Source: UBA1672 sp050633285
GTDB taxonomy: Bacteria; Pseudomonadota; Alphaproteobacteria; Micavibrionales; Micavibrionaceae
Direction of reading: 5' to 3'
Length of the DNA stretch: 64,000 nucleotides
NCBI GenBank assembly: GCA_050633285.1
Contig: JBOEGG010000001.1
Span: forward strand, 682,001 to 746,000
Part shown: positions 7,374 through 16,246 of the stretch, piece after piece
Layout of the letters: every line of letters begins with the position of its first letter
How positions within the stretch are numbered: the first letter of the stretch is position 1
The notes under the pieces: model-generated
Told to the model about the DNA's origin: nothing
Seen by the model: the letters and a program-made list of their open reading frames with translations, nothing else
The model's database searches: none
Made by a program: the position numbers and the translations under genes

Positions 7374-9668
7374 TTATTTATTCTTGCCACGATACTTTGC
7401 ATGTCCCGGCTTTTTCTTGCCATATTTACGCTTTGCATGGTGGCCACCATGGCTATCTCCGGGGGGGATTTTAGGCTTTGCCATGCCCGGAATATCTGCA
7501 CCTTTTTGCCCCGGCGCAAGGGTGAAAGAGCAAGAACCCTTGATGCCATCGGCTTCTTTAATCACAACACGGATAGGCGCACCCATACGGTAAACATGCT
7601 CGTGCCTACGTCCGATAAGGGCGTGTGCTTTCTCATCATGGACATAAAAATCATTATCCAATGCCTTCATAGGGATAAGGCCGTCCGCACCGCTTTCTTT
7701 TAGGGCAACAAAGAGGCCAAAACGCGTAACGCCACTAATCGTACCGTCAAACTCCGCACCGATATGACTGGATAAGAAGGCCGCAGTAAAGCGATCAACC
7801 GCATTACGCTCTGCCTCCATAGAGGTACGCTCTGTCCCTGAAATATGTTCGGATATTTCCTCAATCCGTGCCTTTTCCGTTTGCGTTAACCCACCATCAC
7901 CTAATTTATACGCACCAATCAACGCACGGTGTACAAGCAAATCTGCATAACGACGAATAGGGGAGGTAAAGTGCGCATATTTGGTAAGTGCCAATCCAAA
8001 GTGCCCGATATTTTGCGTGGAATATACGGCCTGACTTTGTGTGCGCAGGATCATTTGTGAGATAAGATGGCTATAAGGCAGTTTGGCCGCTGCCTGTAAC
8101 AGGTAATTGATCTGTTTTGGCTGGATCACTTGCCCCTTCGGAAAGGATAGGTCAAAGCTCTCGATAAAGGCGCGGTTATTTTCAATCTTGTCCGAGCTAG
8201 GCTTGTCATGAATACGATACACGCAAGGGAAGTCACCAACGCCTTTTTGCGTACCGTTCTTGTCTTCCAGAGCACTAGCCGCCGCGACATTGGCCAAAAT
8301 CATGAATTCTTCGATTAACTTGTGCGCGTCAAAACGGGCGCGTGTTTCAACGCCGGTCATATTCCCTTTATCATCAACAACGATTTTCTTCTCCGGTAAA
8401 TCCAGATCAAGTGCCCCGCGGTTTTGTCGTGCTTTGTTTAAAATTTCATAAGCATCGTAAAGCGGGTTAATAACCCCCTCCATTAACGGGCCAGTTGTGT
8501 CATCTGTTTGACCGTCGCGCGCGGCCTGTACCTGTTCATAAATCAAACGTGCTGCCGATTTAATAAGGGCGCGTACAAATTTATAGCGCAGGAGCTTCCC
8601 GTCCTTATCCACCCACATATGGACGGCCAAAGATGCACGTACTTCATTCGGACGAAGTGAGCATAAATCGTTGGACAAAGCCTCAGGCAACATCGGCACT
8701 ACACGATCAGGGAAATAGGTCGAATTTCCACGCCTTTGCGCCTCATTATCAAGCGCAGAGCCATGGCGCACATAATGTGCAACATCTGCGATAGCGACAA
8801 TCAGGTGATAACTGCCATCTTTGAGTTTTTCGGCAAAAACGGCATCATCAAAATCACGTGCATCTGCACCATCAATGGTGACAAGGGGAACTTTGCGTAA
8901 ATCCTCACGCCCTTTAAGGGGAGGGGCTTCTAAACCTTCTGCATCATCCAAAACCTTCTGCGGGAAAGAATCGTTTAACCCTGCTTCATGGAGGGAAATC
9001 AGGCTAATAGCCTTTGGATCGCCTTGTTTACCAATGACAGAGGTAACGCGAACACGTTTGCGTTTTAATCCGCGAGAGGGAAGTACTTCCGCACTTGCTA
9101 AATCCCCCTCTTTTGCACCGTTTAAATCGCCGATGGAGATGTCAAAATCGTATTTAGCCTTTTTATGCGTCGGCTGTAATATTGCGCCTTTCTTTTGGAG
9201 GCGCACAATACCCATGACACTGCCGCCTTCATAACGTGAGCCTTCGTCCACCAAACGGATAATACGCCCCTCATAGGCGTTATCAGTGACGCGTGAAAGA
9301 CGGCAAAGAGCGCGGCTTCCCTCGCGGCAATTACGAAAGTTCTTATTATCAGGAATAATTTCAATGCGCGGTGCTGCACCTTTTAAATCTTCATCCCAGT
9401 CCAGTGGGCGTGCAAAGACATCACCATGCTCATCAATCTCGTGGATTTCCAAAACACCAACAGATGGCAATCCATCCGGCGCACTATATGTACCACCGGC
9501 TTGTTTGCTTAACGATCCGTCTTTTTCCAACGCTTTAAGTATTTGCTTTAAAGCAACACGGTTTTCTCCACCTTTTATGCTAAAGGCGCGTGCAATCTCA
9601 CGTTTGGTTAAGGGCTTGGAGGAGTCCTTGATAAATGCAAAGATCGCTTCTTTTGTTAAAAAACTCAT
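7374..9668 (-). CDS. rnr: Ribonuclease R
   Basis: A 764-residue processive 3'-to-5' exoribonuclease that degrades structured RNA. An N-terminal winged-helix segment (1-65) and cold-shock-like OB domains come first. The RNB catalytic domain carries the acidic active site in DGADARDFDDAVF (about 267-277), and the motif FTSPIRRYADLLVHR lies further on. An S1 domain (DGTISGVTRFGLFVALKESG) follows, then a basic His/Lys-rich tail, as usual for RNase R. It is 16 bases downstream of topA on the same strand, in the widely conserved topA-rnr order. The length is normal for the family. Confidence 0.96.
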   Translation of the reverse strand: MSFLTKEAIFAFIKDSSKPLTKREIARAFSIKGGENRVALKQILKALEKDGSLSKQAGGTYSAPDGLPSVGVLEIHEIDEHGDVFARPLDWDEDLKGAAPRIEIIPDNKNFRNCREGSRALCRLSRVTDNAYEGRIIRLVDEGSRYEGGSVMGIVRLQKKGAILQPTHKKAKYDFDISIGDLNGAKEGDLASAEVLPSRGLKRKRVRVTSVIGKQGDPKAISLISLHEAGLNDSFPQKVLDDAEGLEAPPLKGREDLRKVPLVTIDGADARDFDDAVFAEKLKDGSYHLIVAIADVAHYVRHGSALDNEAQRRGNSTYFPDRVVPMLPEALSNDLCSLRPNEVRASLAVHMWVDKDGKLLRYKFVRALIKSAARLIYEQVQAARDGQTDDTTGPLMEGVINPLYDAYEILNKARQNRGALDLDLPEKKIVVDDKGNMTGVETRARFDAHKLIEEFMILANVAAASALEDKNGTQKGVGDFPCVYRIHDKPSSDKIENNRAFIESFDLSFPKGQVIQPKQINYLLQAAAKLPYSHLISQMILRTQSQAVYSTQNIGHFGLALTKYAHFTSPIRRYADLLVHRALIGAYKLGDGGLTQTEKARIEEISEHISGTERTSMEAERNAVDRFTAAFLSSHIGAEFDGTISGVTRFGLFVALKESGADGLIPMKALDNDFYVHDEKAHALIGRRHEHVYRMGAPIRVVIKEADGIKGSCSFTLAPGQKGADIPGMAKPKIPPGDSHGGHHAKRKYGKKKPGHAKYRGKNK

Positions 9669-9684
9669 GTGTTAACCATACTTA

Positions 9685-12339
9685 TCAAGCGCTCTTCTTT
9701 GTCTTGGATGTTGTTTTCTTAGTTGTCGATTTTTTGGCAGGGGCTTTCTTCTTTGCTGCTGCCTTTTTCTTCGCAGGTGCTTTTTTCTTTGTAGCCTTTT
9801 TCTTGGTACTGGCTTGTTCCTCTTTTTCCGCATCTTTTGCGGCTTTCGCAGCCTCTTTTGCTGCACGTTTTTCCGCGGCTAAGGCAAGGACTTCAACGGC
9901 GCGGTTCATACCAACATGCATCACATCATCACCTTTCGGTAGGGATGTAAACTTACCTTCATGTTTTAGAAACGGCCCAAAACGCCCGATACCGGCCTGA
10001 ATCATATCACCTGTTTCAGGGTGGGTACCAACATCACGTGGTAAAGCCAAAAGGCCAAGTGCCATTTCCAATGTAACATCTTCGGCATTTGTACCCGCAG
10101 GTAATCCTTGACGTTTTGGCTTTGGTAAGGCTTTTTTCTTTGGCTTCTTCGGTGGCTTTTTGTCGGCCTCTTTTGCCTTTTTTACTTTTTCTTTATGCGC
10201 TTTTTCTGCTTCTTTATTAATAGCGTCCACTTCGGCAACAGCTTCCGGCGCAGGGTCAATCTGTACATAGGGGCCGTACGGGCCGCGGCGCAATGAAACT
10301 GTGCGCCCTGTTCCCGGATCGTCGCCTAAAACTTTCGGTTCATTGGCAAGAGCCGCATTGTCATTTTCTTCACCATCTGGCACGATCAACGGGCGTGTGA
10401 ATTTACAATCCGGGTAGTTGGAACATCCGATAAACGCACCAAATTTCCCAAGTTTCAGTCCTAATCGTCCATCTTCCAAGTCTTTGTTATCCGCGCAAGC
10501 TTGGCATGTTCGAACGTCCTTTTTCTCACCTTTATCATCAAATTCATCAGGGAAAAAGTGCGGGCCAAGCTCTGCATCAAGATGGTCAATAACATCGGTA
10601 ATCGTCAGATCTTTTGTACCATCAACAGCCACTTTGAAGTCTGTCCAGAATAGGCGTAACGCCTCTTTCCACTCTGCATTACCAGAGGCAATAGCATCCA
10701 ACTCTTCTTCCAGATTTGCAGTGAAATCATAATCAACATAACGTGTGAAAAATTTGGATAGGAATGTTGTTACCAGACGACCGCGATCTTCCGGCATAAA
10801 ACGACGTTTATCCATTGTTACATAATTACGGTCACGTAAAACTTGCAAGATAGATGCATAAGTAGACGGACGACCAATGCCAAGTTCTTCCATTCTTTTA
10901 ACAAGTGATGCTTCCGAATAACGCGGAGGAGGTTGGGTGAAATGTTGGTTCGAACGTGTATCAACCAGTTTCGTATTATCGCCTTGCTTCATTGGTGGCA
11001 AACGACGATCTGAATCTTTGACAGTGCTGCTATCATCATCATCATTATCTTCTTGATACAACGTCAAAAAGCCGTCAAACGCAACAACAGATCCGTTAGC
11101 ACGTAAGATAACATCATCAGTGCCGTCGGACATATCGACCTTCATTTGGTCCATCAACGCATTTTCCATCTGTGATGCAATTGTGCGTTTCCAGATCAGA
11201 TCATAAAGACGCCACATATCCTTATCAAGCTTGGAGCGCAGCATATTCGGCGTGCGTGACAAATCTGTCGGACGAATCGCTTCGTGTGCTTCTTGAGCAT
11301 TCTTAGCCTTAGATTTGAACATACGTGGAGATTTCGGCAAATATTTCTCACCGTAATTTTTCTCAATGACATTCCGGCACTGGGCAACGGCTTCACCGGA
11401 CAAGGTCGTTCCATCCGTACGCATATAAGTAATCAAACCAACGGTCTCACCACCAAGGTTCACACCTTCATAAAGATTTTGTGCGACGCGCATAGTGCGT
11501 GATGCAGACATACCAAGTTTCCGTGATGCTTCCATTTGAAGGGAAGATGTAATAAACGGCGCATATGGGCTACGCTTAACTTGTTTTTTCTCAATGGATT
11601 GAATGGAAAGAGTTTTATTCTTAATGCGCTCTACTGCGCCGTTTGCTGCATCTTCATTGCCGATATCAAATTTGCTAAGCTTGTTGCCTGCCAAATGCGT
11701 TAGACGTGCCATAAATGGCGCACCATCCGGCGTATGGAGTTTGGCTTCAATGCTCCAATATTCCTGTGGCTTAAAGATCTCAATCTCTGCCTCACGTTCA
11801 CAAATTAGGCGGAGTGCAACGGATTGCACACGACCTGCTGAACGTGATCCGGGTAACTTACGCCATAAAACCGGAGAAATGTTGAAACCAACAAGATAAT
11901 CAAGCGCACGGCGCGCAAGATAGGCATCGATCAATGGCTGATCTAATCCGCGCGTGTTCTCGAATGCTTTTTCGATAGCGGCTTTTGTAATTTCATTAAA
12001 TGTAACACGGTGAACTTCCTTACCTTCTAAAAGGTTTTTCTCATTCAGAAGTTCATAAATATGCCATGCAATTGCTTCCCCCTCTCTATCAGGGTCGGGT
12101 GCGAGGTATATTGCATCGGCTTTTTTAAGAGCACGCTTGATGTCTTTGACATTTTTATCCGCACGATCGCCGAGCTGCCATTTCATGGCAAAGCCTTCAT
12201 CAGGCAAAACAGATCCGTCTTTATTTACAAGATCACGAACATGACCATAAGATGCAAGCACTTCAAAATCCGCACCCAGATACTTATTAATAGTCTTTGC
12301 TTTTGCGGGGGACTCAACGATAACGAGATTCTTGCTCAA
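9685..12339 (-). CDS. topA: DNA topoisomerase I (type IA), TTG start
   Basis: An 884-residue enzyme that relaxes negative supercoils. The Toprim domain begins at the N-terminus (NLVIVESPAKAKTI) with the DPDREGEAI acidic motif at about 82-90; the catalytic tyrosine is Y305 in GLITYMRTDG. A C-terminal zinc-ribbon type domain (CQACADN, then GCSNYPDCKF) and two TopA repeat regions follow. The last 55 or so residues are a Lys/Ala/Thr histone-like tail, common in alphaproteobacterial TopA and likely DNA binding. The start codon is TTG at 12339: it sits behind a strong AAGAGG site and gives the conserved MSKNLVIVES N-terminus. It is 18 bases downstream of dprA. Confidence 0.96.
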   Translation of the reverse strand: MSKNLVIVESPAKAKTINKYLGADFEVLASYGHVRDLVNKDGSVLPDEGFAMKWQLGDRADKNVKDIKRALKKADAIYLAPDPDREGEAIAWHIYELLNEKNLLEGKEVHRVTFNEITKAAIEKAFENTRGLDQPLIDAYLARRALDYLVGFNISPVLWRKLPGSRSAGRVQSVALRLICEREAEIEIFKPQEYWSIEAKLHTPDGAPFMARLTHLAGNKLSKFDIGNEDAANGAVERIKNKTLSIQSIEKKQVKRSPYAPFITSSLQMEASRKLGMSASRTMRVAQNLYEGVNLGGETVGLITYMRTDGTTLSGEAVAQCRNVIEKNYGEKYLPKSPRMFKSKAKNAQEAHEAIRPTDLSRTPNMLRSKLDKDMWRLYDLIWKRTIASQMENALMDQMKVDMSDGTDDVILRANGSVVAFDGFLTLYQEDNDDDDSSTVKDSDRRLPPMKQGDNTKLVDTRSNQHFTQPPPRYSEASLVKRMEELGIGRPSTYASILQVLRDRNYVTMDKRRFMPEDRGRLVTTFLSKFFTRYVDYDFTANLEEELDAIASGNAEWKEALRLFWTDFKVAVDGTKDLTITDVIDHLDAELGPHFFPDEFDDKGEKKDVRTCQACADNKDLEDGRLGLKLGKFGAFIGCSNYPDCKFTRPLIVPDGEENDNAALANEPKVLGDDPGTGRTVSLRRGPYGPYVQIDPAPEAVAEVDAINKEAEKAHKEKVKKAKEADKKPPKKPKKKALPKPKRQGLPAGTNAEDVTLEMALGLLALPRDVGTHPETGDMIQAGIGRFGPFLKHEGKFTSLPKGDDVMHVGMNRAVEVLALAAEKRAAKEAAKAAKDAEKEEQASTKKKATKKKAPAKKKAAAKKKAPAKKSTTKKTTSKTKKSA

Positions 12340-12357
12340 ACTATTTTCCTCTTAAAA

Positions 12358-13485
12358 TTATACTTCTTCTTGTAGGCACACTCTGTTTCCGGGCAAACGT
12401 TTTATACGTCCTGCAAGCTCTAATTCCAGCAAAGTTGTTTGCACTCCGGAAATAGTCAAATGACATGCGCGGATCAATTCGTCAACAAAAATTGCAGTAA
12501 AAGATAAATGAGAGAGAATCTCTTCCTGCCTTTTTTCAGGAGAATTTTCATCATCCACGCCGTGTATATCCCTTGATGGAGGAGGGGTTAAATTCACAAC
12601 ATTCATATGCGGGTCACGCAATGATGTGCCTGAAAAGTTCAGTAGGGATTCCATCACATCCTCAGATGATCGGATAAGTGTCGCACCTTCGCGGATTAAA
12701 TGGTTCGGCCCTGATGCGCGTGGGTCAAGTGGTGATCCAGGCACTGCCATAACATCGCGTCCCTGTTCACCGCCAAGCCGCGCAGTAATAAGTGAGCCTG
12801 AACGCTTTGTCGCCTCTACCACAATGACACCTTTGGCAATACCTGCTACGATACGATTACGTTTTGGAAAGGCTGCTGCATACGGTTTCGCACCAAGCGC
12901 ACTTTCCGCAACAATTAAACCACTTTCTTTAATTTGATCGTAGAGGGCTTGGTTCTCCTCCGGATAAACAACGTCAATGCCACTGGCGACAACGGCAATC
13001 GTCCCTGTGTTAAGAGAGCCATGGTGTGCTGCCGTATCAATCCCGCGCGCAAGTCCCGAAACAATCACCTGATTGCGTGCGCCTAAATCCGCAGCAATTT
13101 TTGCAGCGAACTTCTTTCCGTTAATCGAAGCATTTCGTGCACCGACAATCGCAACACAGGACTTGTTCAACAAGGCAGGGTTACCAATCACACTTAAAAC
13201 AGGAGGCGCATCATCCGTGGCAGTTAAGGCAAGCGGATAATGTTTGTCGCGTACGGTAATAATGTCTCCGCCAAGTTTCTGGAGGGCTTTATATTCTTGT
13301 TCAATAGATTTCTCGGATGGCGGGCTCAGTGGCTTTTTCCGCCCACCACGTTTAGATAATTCGGGCAATGCACGTAACGCTTCTGTAGCACTACCAAAAC
13401 TTTCAACAAGTTGATAAAAAGTAATCGGGCCGATATTCTCTGTGCGTATCAGACGAAGCCATGCCAGACGCTCTTTCTCGTCCAT
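12358..13485 (-). CDS. dprA: DNA-processing protein DprA
   Basis: About 375 residues. DprA/Smf binds incoming single-stranded DNA during natural transformation and loads RecA. A helical N-terminus precedes the Rossmann-like core, with motifs GARNASINGKKFA, SGLARGIDTAAHHGSL and VEATKRSGSLITARLGGEQGR. A C-terminal winged-helix domain (about the last 70 residues) resembles the DML1-like domain of other DprA proteins. I chose the ATG at 13485 because MDEKERLAWLRLIRTENIGP resembles the usual alphaproteobacterial start. A TTG at 13521 would overlap the plsY stop by four bases and is possible. No other competence genes are in the window, but the pilus locus at 15.2-25.5 kb is nearby. Confidence 0.93.
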   Translation of the reverse strand: MDEKERLAWLRLIRTENIGPITFYQLVESFGSATEALRALPELSKRGGRKKPLSPPSEKSIEQEYKALQKLGGDIITVRDKHYPLALTATDDAPPVLSVIGNPALLNKSCVAIVGARNASINGKKFAAKIAADLGARNQVIVSGLARGIDTAAHHGSLNTGTIAVVASGIDVVYPEENQALYDQIKESGLIVAESALGAKPYAAAFPKRNRIVAGIAKGVIVVEATKRSGSLITARLGGEQGRDVMAVPGSPLDPRASGPNHLIREGATLIRSSEDVMESLLNFSGTSLRDPHMNVVNLTPPPSRDIHGVDDENSPEKRQEEILSHLSFTAIFVDELIRACHLTISGVQTTLLELELAGRIKRLPGNRVCLQEEV

Positions 13486-13517
13486 TTTTTGCTCACTCAA
13501 ATTGCTGTGTAGCAGAG

Positions 13518-14219
13518 TCAATTCTTATCACCCTTTTGTGTGTGCTCAGGCTTTTCTTTTTTATCCTGACCGATCTTCGGCTCTTCGCCCTTTAACAGGC
13601 GTTTGATATTGTCCTTATGACGTATCCATACCAAAATGGTGATAAGAGCGCAAATTGTTGCAGGGGCAAAGCCATAAATAAATGCCGTAACGATAGGTGC
13701 GACAGCAACAGCAATAAGTGCAGAGAGTGATGATATCTTTGAAACTTTTGCGGTGATAATCCATGCTGCACATGCTGCTAACCCTGCATAAGGCACGGCG
13801 GCGAGAAGCGTTCCAAGTGCTGTCGCAACACCTTTCCCACCTTTGAATTTTAACCAGATTGGAAAACAATGGCCGAGAATGGCGAAGAATCCGATGCAGG
13901 CAGATAACTCTGCATAAGAAAGGAGTGAATCGGGATGAGAAAGATCAGGAGCATTGAGCGCATAAACATTATTGAAAGCATATACGAGGTAAGACACGAC
14001 TATAACAATAGCGCCCTTTCCACTATCTAAAAGAAGAGTAGCGAATGCTAGCAATTTATTACCGCTGCGAAGGACATTGGTTGCACCAATATTTCCTGAC
14101 CCGATTGTGCGTATATCAACGTCTAAAAAAAGCTTAGAGAGAAGTAAGCCGAAAGGAATACTGCCAATAAGATATGCAAGGCTGGAAAATATAAGTAAAT
14201 GCTGGGTTATTCCATCCAT
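13518..14219 (-). CDS. plsY: Glycerol-3-phosphate acyltransferase PlsY
   Basis: About 233 residues, an integral membrane enzyme that transfers acyl groups from acyl-phosphate to glycerol-3-phosphate, the first step of phospholipid synthesis. Family motifs are visible: GSIPFGLL, SGNIGATNVLR, GKGAIVI and KGGKGVATALG. It has five or more membrane segments and a charged C-terminal tail rich in Lys and Glu. The ATG at 14219 is preferred because it gives the standard N-terminus and leaves a short gap after the pyrB stop. A TTG at 14246 would overlap pyrB. The gene is in the pyrB-plsY-dprA-topA-rnr run. No gene for the partner PlsX is seen here. Confidence 0.94.
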   Translation of the reverse strand: MDGITQHLLIFSSLAYLIGSIPFGLLLSKLFLDVDIRTIGSGNIGATNVLRSGNKLLAFATLLLDSGKGAIVIVVSYLVYAFNNVYALNAPDLSHPDSLLSYAELSACIGFFAILGHCFPIWLKFKGGKGVATALGTLLAAVPYAGLAACAAWIITAKVSKISSLSALIAVAVAPIVTAFIYGFAPATICALITILVWIRHKDNIKRLLKGEEPKIGQDKKEKPEHTQKGDKN

Positions 14220-14223
14220 CCAT

Positions 14224-15132
14224 CTACCCCGATATAACCATATCAAGGATTGCCATACGAGTTGGAATACCGTTTGAGACTTGTTTTGTCATCAGGCTGC
14301 GTCTCGGATCATCGGCAACATCATCGGCAATTTCTACACCACGATTCATTGGCCCTGGGTGCATGACAAGTGCATCAGGCTTTGCATTTTTTAAACGCTC
14401 ATGCGTGAGGCCGTAATTATTGAAATATGCCGCGTCACTTGGGATAGAGCCACGATCCATGCGTTCCTTTTGAATACGAAGCATCATAACGACATCTGCG
14501 TCCTGAATACCTTCTTCAAGTGTGTCAAAACAAGTGATGCCTTCACACGGTAATTTCTGTGGCATAAGAAACTCAGGTGCAACAAAACGGACATTCGCGC
14601 CCATCTTTGTTAAAAGCCGTGCATTGGAACTTGCAACGCGACTATGTGCAACATCCCCACAAATTGAGATTGTTCGCCCCTCCAACGTGTCTTTTTCCTG
14701 AATAATCGTCAATGCATCTAGCAAAGCTTGTGATGGGTGTTCGCGCCAACTATCGCCTGCATTAACAACCGGACAATTTACGCGGCTCGCCACAAAACCC
14801 GGCGCGCCATACTCGCTGTGTCGGATCACAATTGCATCGGGCTCCATCGCGCTTAATGTATCTATTGTATCTATGAAACTCTCATCCTTGGAAAGGGAAC
14901 TTACCTCCGCATTCCAATTCACAACATCTGCACCAAGGCGTTTTGCCGCCATATCAAATGAGGTGAGTGTGCGTGTGGAGTTTTCAAAAAACAGGGTAAG
15001 TATAATTTTACCGCGAAGCTTGTCCTGATCCCATCGCCCGCTTTTCATCGCTTTGGCATAGTAATCCGCACGGTTAAGAATATCCTGAATATCATCAGGG
15101 CTTAAATCGTCAATTCCAAGTAAGTGTTCCAT
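14224..15132 (-). CDS. pyrB: Aspartate carbamoyltransferase catalytic subunit
   Basis: A 302-residue enzyme that condenses carbamoyl phosphate and aspartate, the committed step of de novo pyrimidine synthesis. The carbamoyl-phosphate motif FENSTRTLTSFDMAAKRLGA is intact, as are the HPSQALLDALTI and HPGPMNRGVEI motifs, and the length is normal. In many alphaproteobacteria pyrB is followed by pyrC before plsY. Here plsY follows directly and no dihydroorotase gene is seen, so pyrC must be elsewhere if the pathway is complete. No pyrI regulatory subunit is adjacent. It is probably the first gene of the minus-strand run down to the membrane protein at 6630. Confidence 0.95.
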   Translation of the reverse strand: MEHLLGIDDLSPDDIQDILNRADYYAKAMKSGRWDQDKLRGKIILTLFFENSTRTLTSFDMAAKRLGADVVNWNAEVSSLSKDESFIDTIDTLSAMEPDAIVIRHSEYGAPGFVASRVNCPVVNAGDSWREHPSQALLDALTIIQEKDTLEGRTISICGDVAHSRVASSNARLLTKMGANVRFVAPEFLMPQKLPCEGITCFDTLEEGIQDADVVMMLRIQKERMDRGSIPSDAAYFNNYGLTHERLKNAKPDALVMHPGPMNRGVEIADDVADDPRRSLMTKQVSNGIPTRMAILDMVISG

Positions 15133-15189
15133 AGCATAAGGAAATGCACCGAATTGTATGATAAGTCCAGCAGAAATTTAAAAGCTGTG

Positions 15190-15705
15190 TTAAAAAATAA
15201 ACAAAGCGGGCAGGGTAGAAAATTTAAGAATAGCAACGCACACAATGCCGATAATAAAGCCCGGCCCGGCGGGTATACTAAGTGTGGATAAGCGAATTGA
15301 TGTATCTTTGCACATATATTTGGCGTGTCCATAAACGACCAACCCATGTAATAGCCCAATTAATGCGCCTAGGCTGATGGCCAGAAAGATATATTCAAGC
15401 CCAAGCCATAACCCCGCCGCACCCATCAATTTTACATCACCTAAGCCCAACGCATCGCGCTCGTAATGTTTGTTCGCAACATAACGCACAACATATAAAA
15501 GCGTTGATCCTGCTATTCCACCTGCAATGACATCGCCTATAGAAGAGAATGTGAAATTGCTGGCAACATGAAAAATCCCGCCCAGTGTCGCAAAAGCGCC
15601 TACAAACTTATTCGGTAAAAGTCTTGTTTTCAGATCAATAAACGCTAAAGTTAGCAAGGAAAAAACAGACAAAATCAAAGTGGTTATAATAATTATCTTT
15701 ATCAT
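15190..15705 (-). CDS. Prepilin peptidase (A24 family), short form without methylase domain
   Basis: A 171-residue polytopic protein with about six membrane segments. The two catalytic aspartates of A24 peptidases are visible, in AFIDLKTRLLPNK and in ALGLGDVKLMGAAG (the GD motif). It corresponds to the C-terminal half of PilD; the cytosolic zinc-binding N-methyltransferase domain is absent, as in CpaA/TadV- or R64 PilU-like enzymes. It should cleave leader peptides of the pilin-like proteins at 24034 and 24760. It is transcribed divergently from the pilus operon, about 100 bases from the regulator at 15805. The ATG at 15705 is preferred; a GTG at 15729 would add eight residues. Confidence 0.85.
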   Translation of the reverse strand: MIKIIIITTLILSVFSLLTLAFIDLKTRLLPNKFVGAFATLGGIFHVASNFTFSSIGDVIAGGIAGSTLLYVVRYVANKHYERDALGLGDVKLMGAAGLWLGLEYIFLAISLGALIGLLHGLVVYGHAKYMCKDTSIRLSTLSIPAGPGFIIGIVCVAILKFSTLPALFIF

Positions 15706-15804
15706 GGGGTATTTATAACATAGTTTCACACTTTAGGATGTTTTTCATATCTTGCATTTAAGATGCACAGTTAAAGAATAAAATAACGGGGCGTACCTTT
15801 TAAA

Positions 15805-16179
15805 ATGAGTAATAAAGGAAAAATACTGGTTGTTGAAGATAATGATTTTGTACGCATGCAACTATGTAAATTTATAGAAGATGACGGCTTTGGTATTGTT
15901 GAGGCCAAGAACGGTGAAGAAGCACTTGTCGCGATCAATGATGATATTGCACTTGCTATTGTTGATGTTCGGATGGAGCCTTTAGGTGGGTTTGAATTTG
16001 TACGCACAATACGTGGTGATGAAAACAAAACGCCTATTATTATTGTAACCGGCGATGATAATCATGATCTGTTGAGCGAAGCGTCACGCCTTGGTATCGG
16101 TGCGGTTTTACGCAAGCCTGTTCAAAAAGAACGGTTGATTAAAATTATTTCACGTACTTTAGAGATAGAACGCCGTTAA
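15805..16179 (+). CDS. Single-domain CheY-like response regulator
   Basis: A 124-residue stand-alone receiver domain. Acidic residues E11-D12, phospho-acceptor D54 (AIVDVRMEPLGG), the switch Thr in IIIVTGDD and the Lys in LRKPVQ are all present, so it should be phosphorylatable. It has no output domain and must act by protein contact. It lies just upstream of the pilus/secretion operon (67 bases to the secretin gene) and about 100 bases from the divergent prepilin peptidase. This suggests control of pilus assembly or a role like PilG/PilH, though that is inference from position. No cognate kinase is adjacent; the hybrid kinase at 25508-27571 is at the far end of the locus. Confidence 0.85.
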   Translation: MSNKGKILVVEDNDFVRMQLCKFIEDDGFGIVEAKNGEEALVAINDDIALAIVDVRMEPLGGFEFVRTIRGDENKTPIIIVTGDDNHDLLSEASRLGIGAVLRKPVQKERLIKIISRTLEIERR

Positions 16180-16246
16180 TCCGGATGATAAGATGACTGT
16201 CGATAATTTTATTTAAGTCATTGTTCAAAAGGTATTCAAATAATAA

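Noticed and set aside
9685..10200. Long plus-strand frame opposite the topA tail rich in Phe, Ser and Ala
   Set aside because: It is the antisense shadow of the Lys/Ala-rich tail of TopA and has no ribosome binding site.
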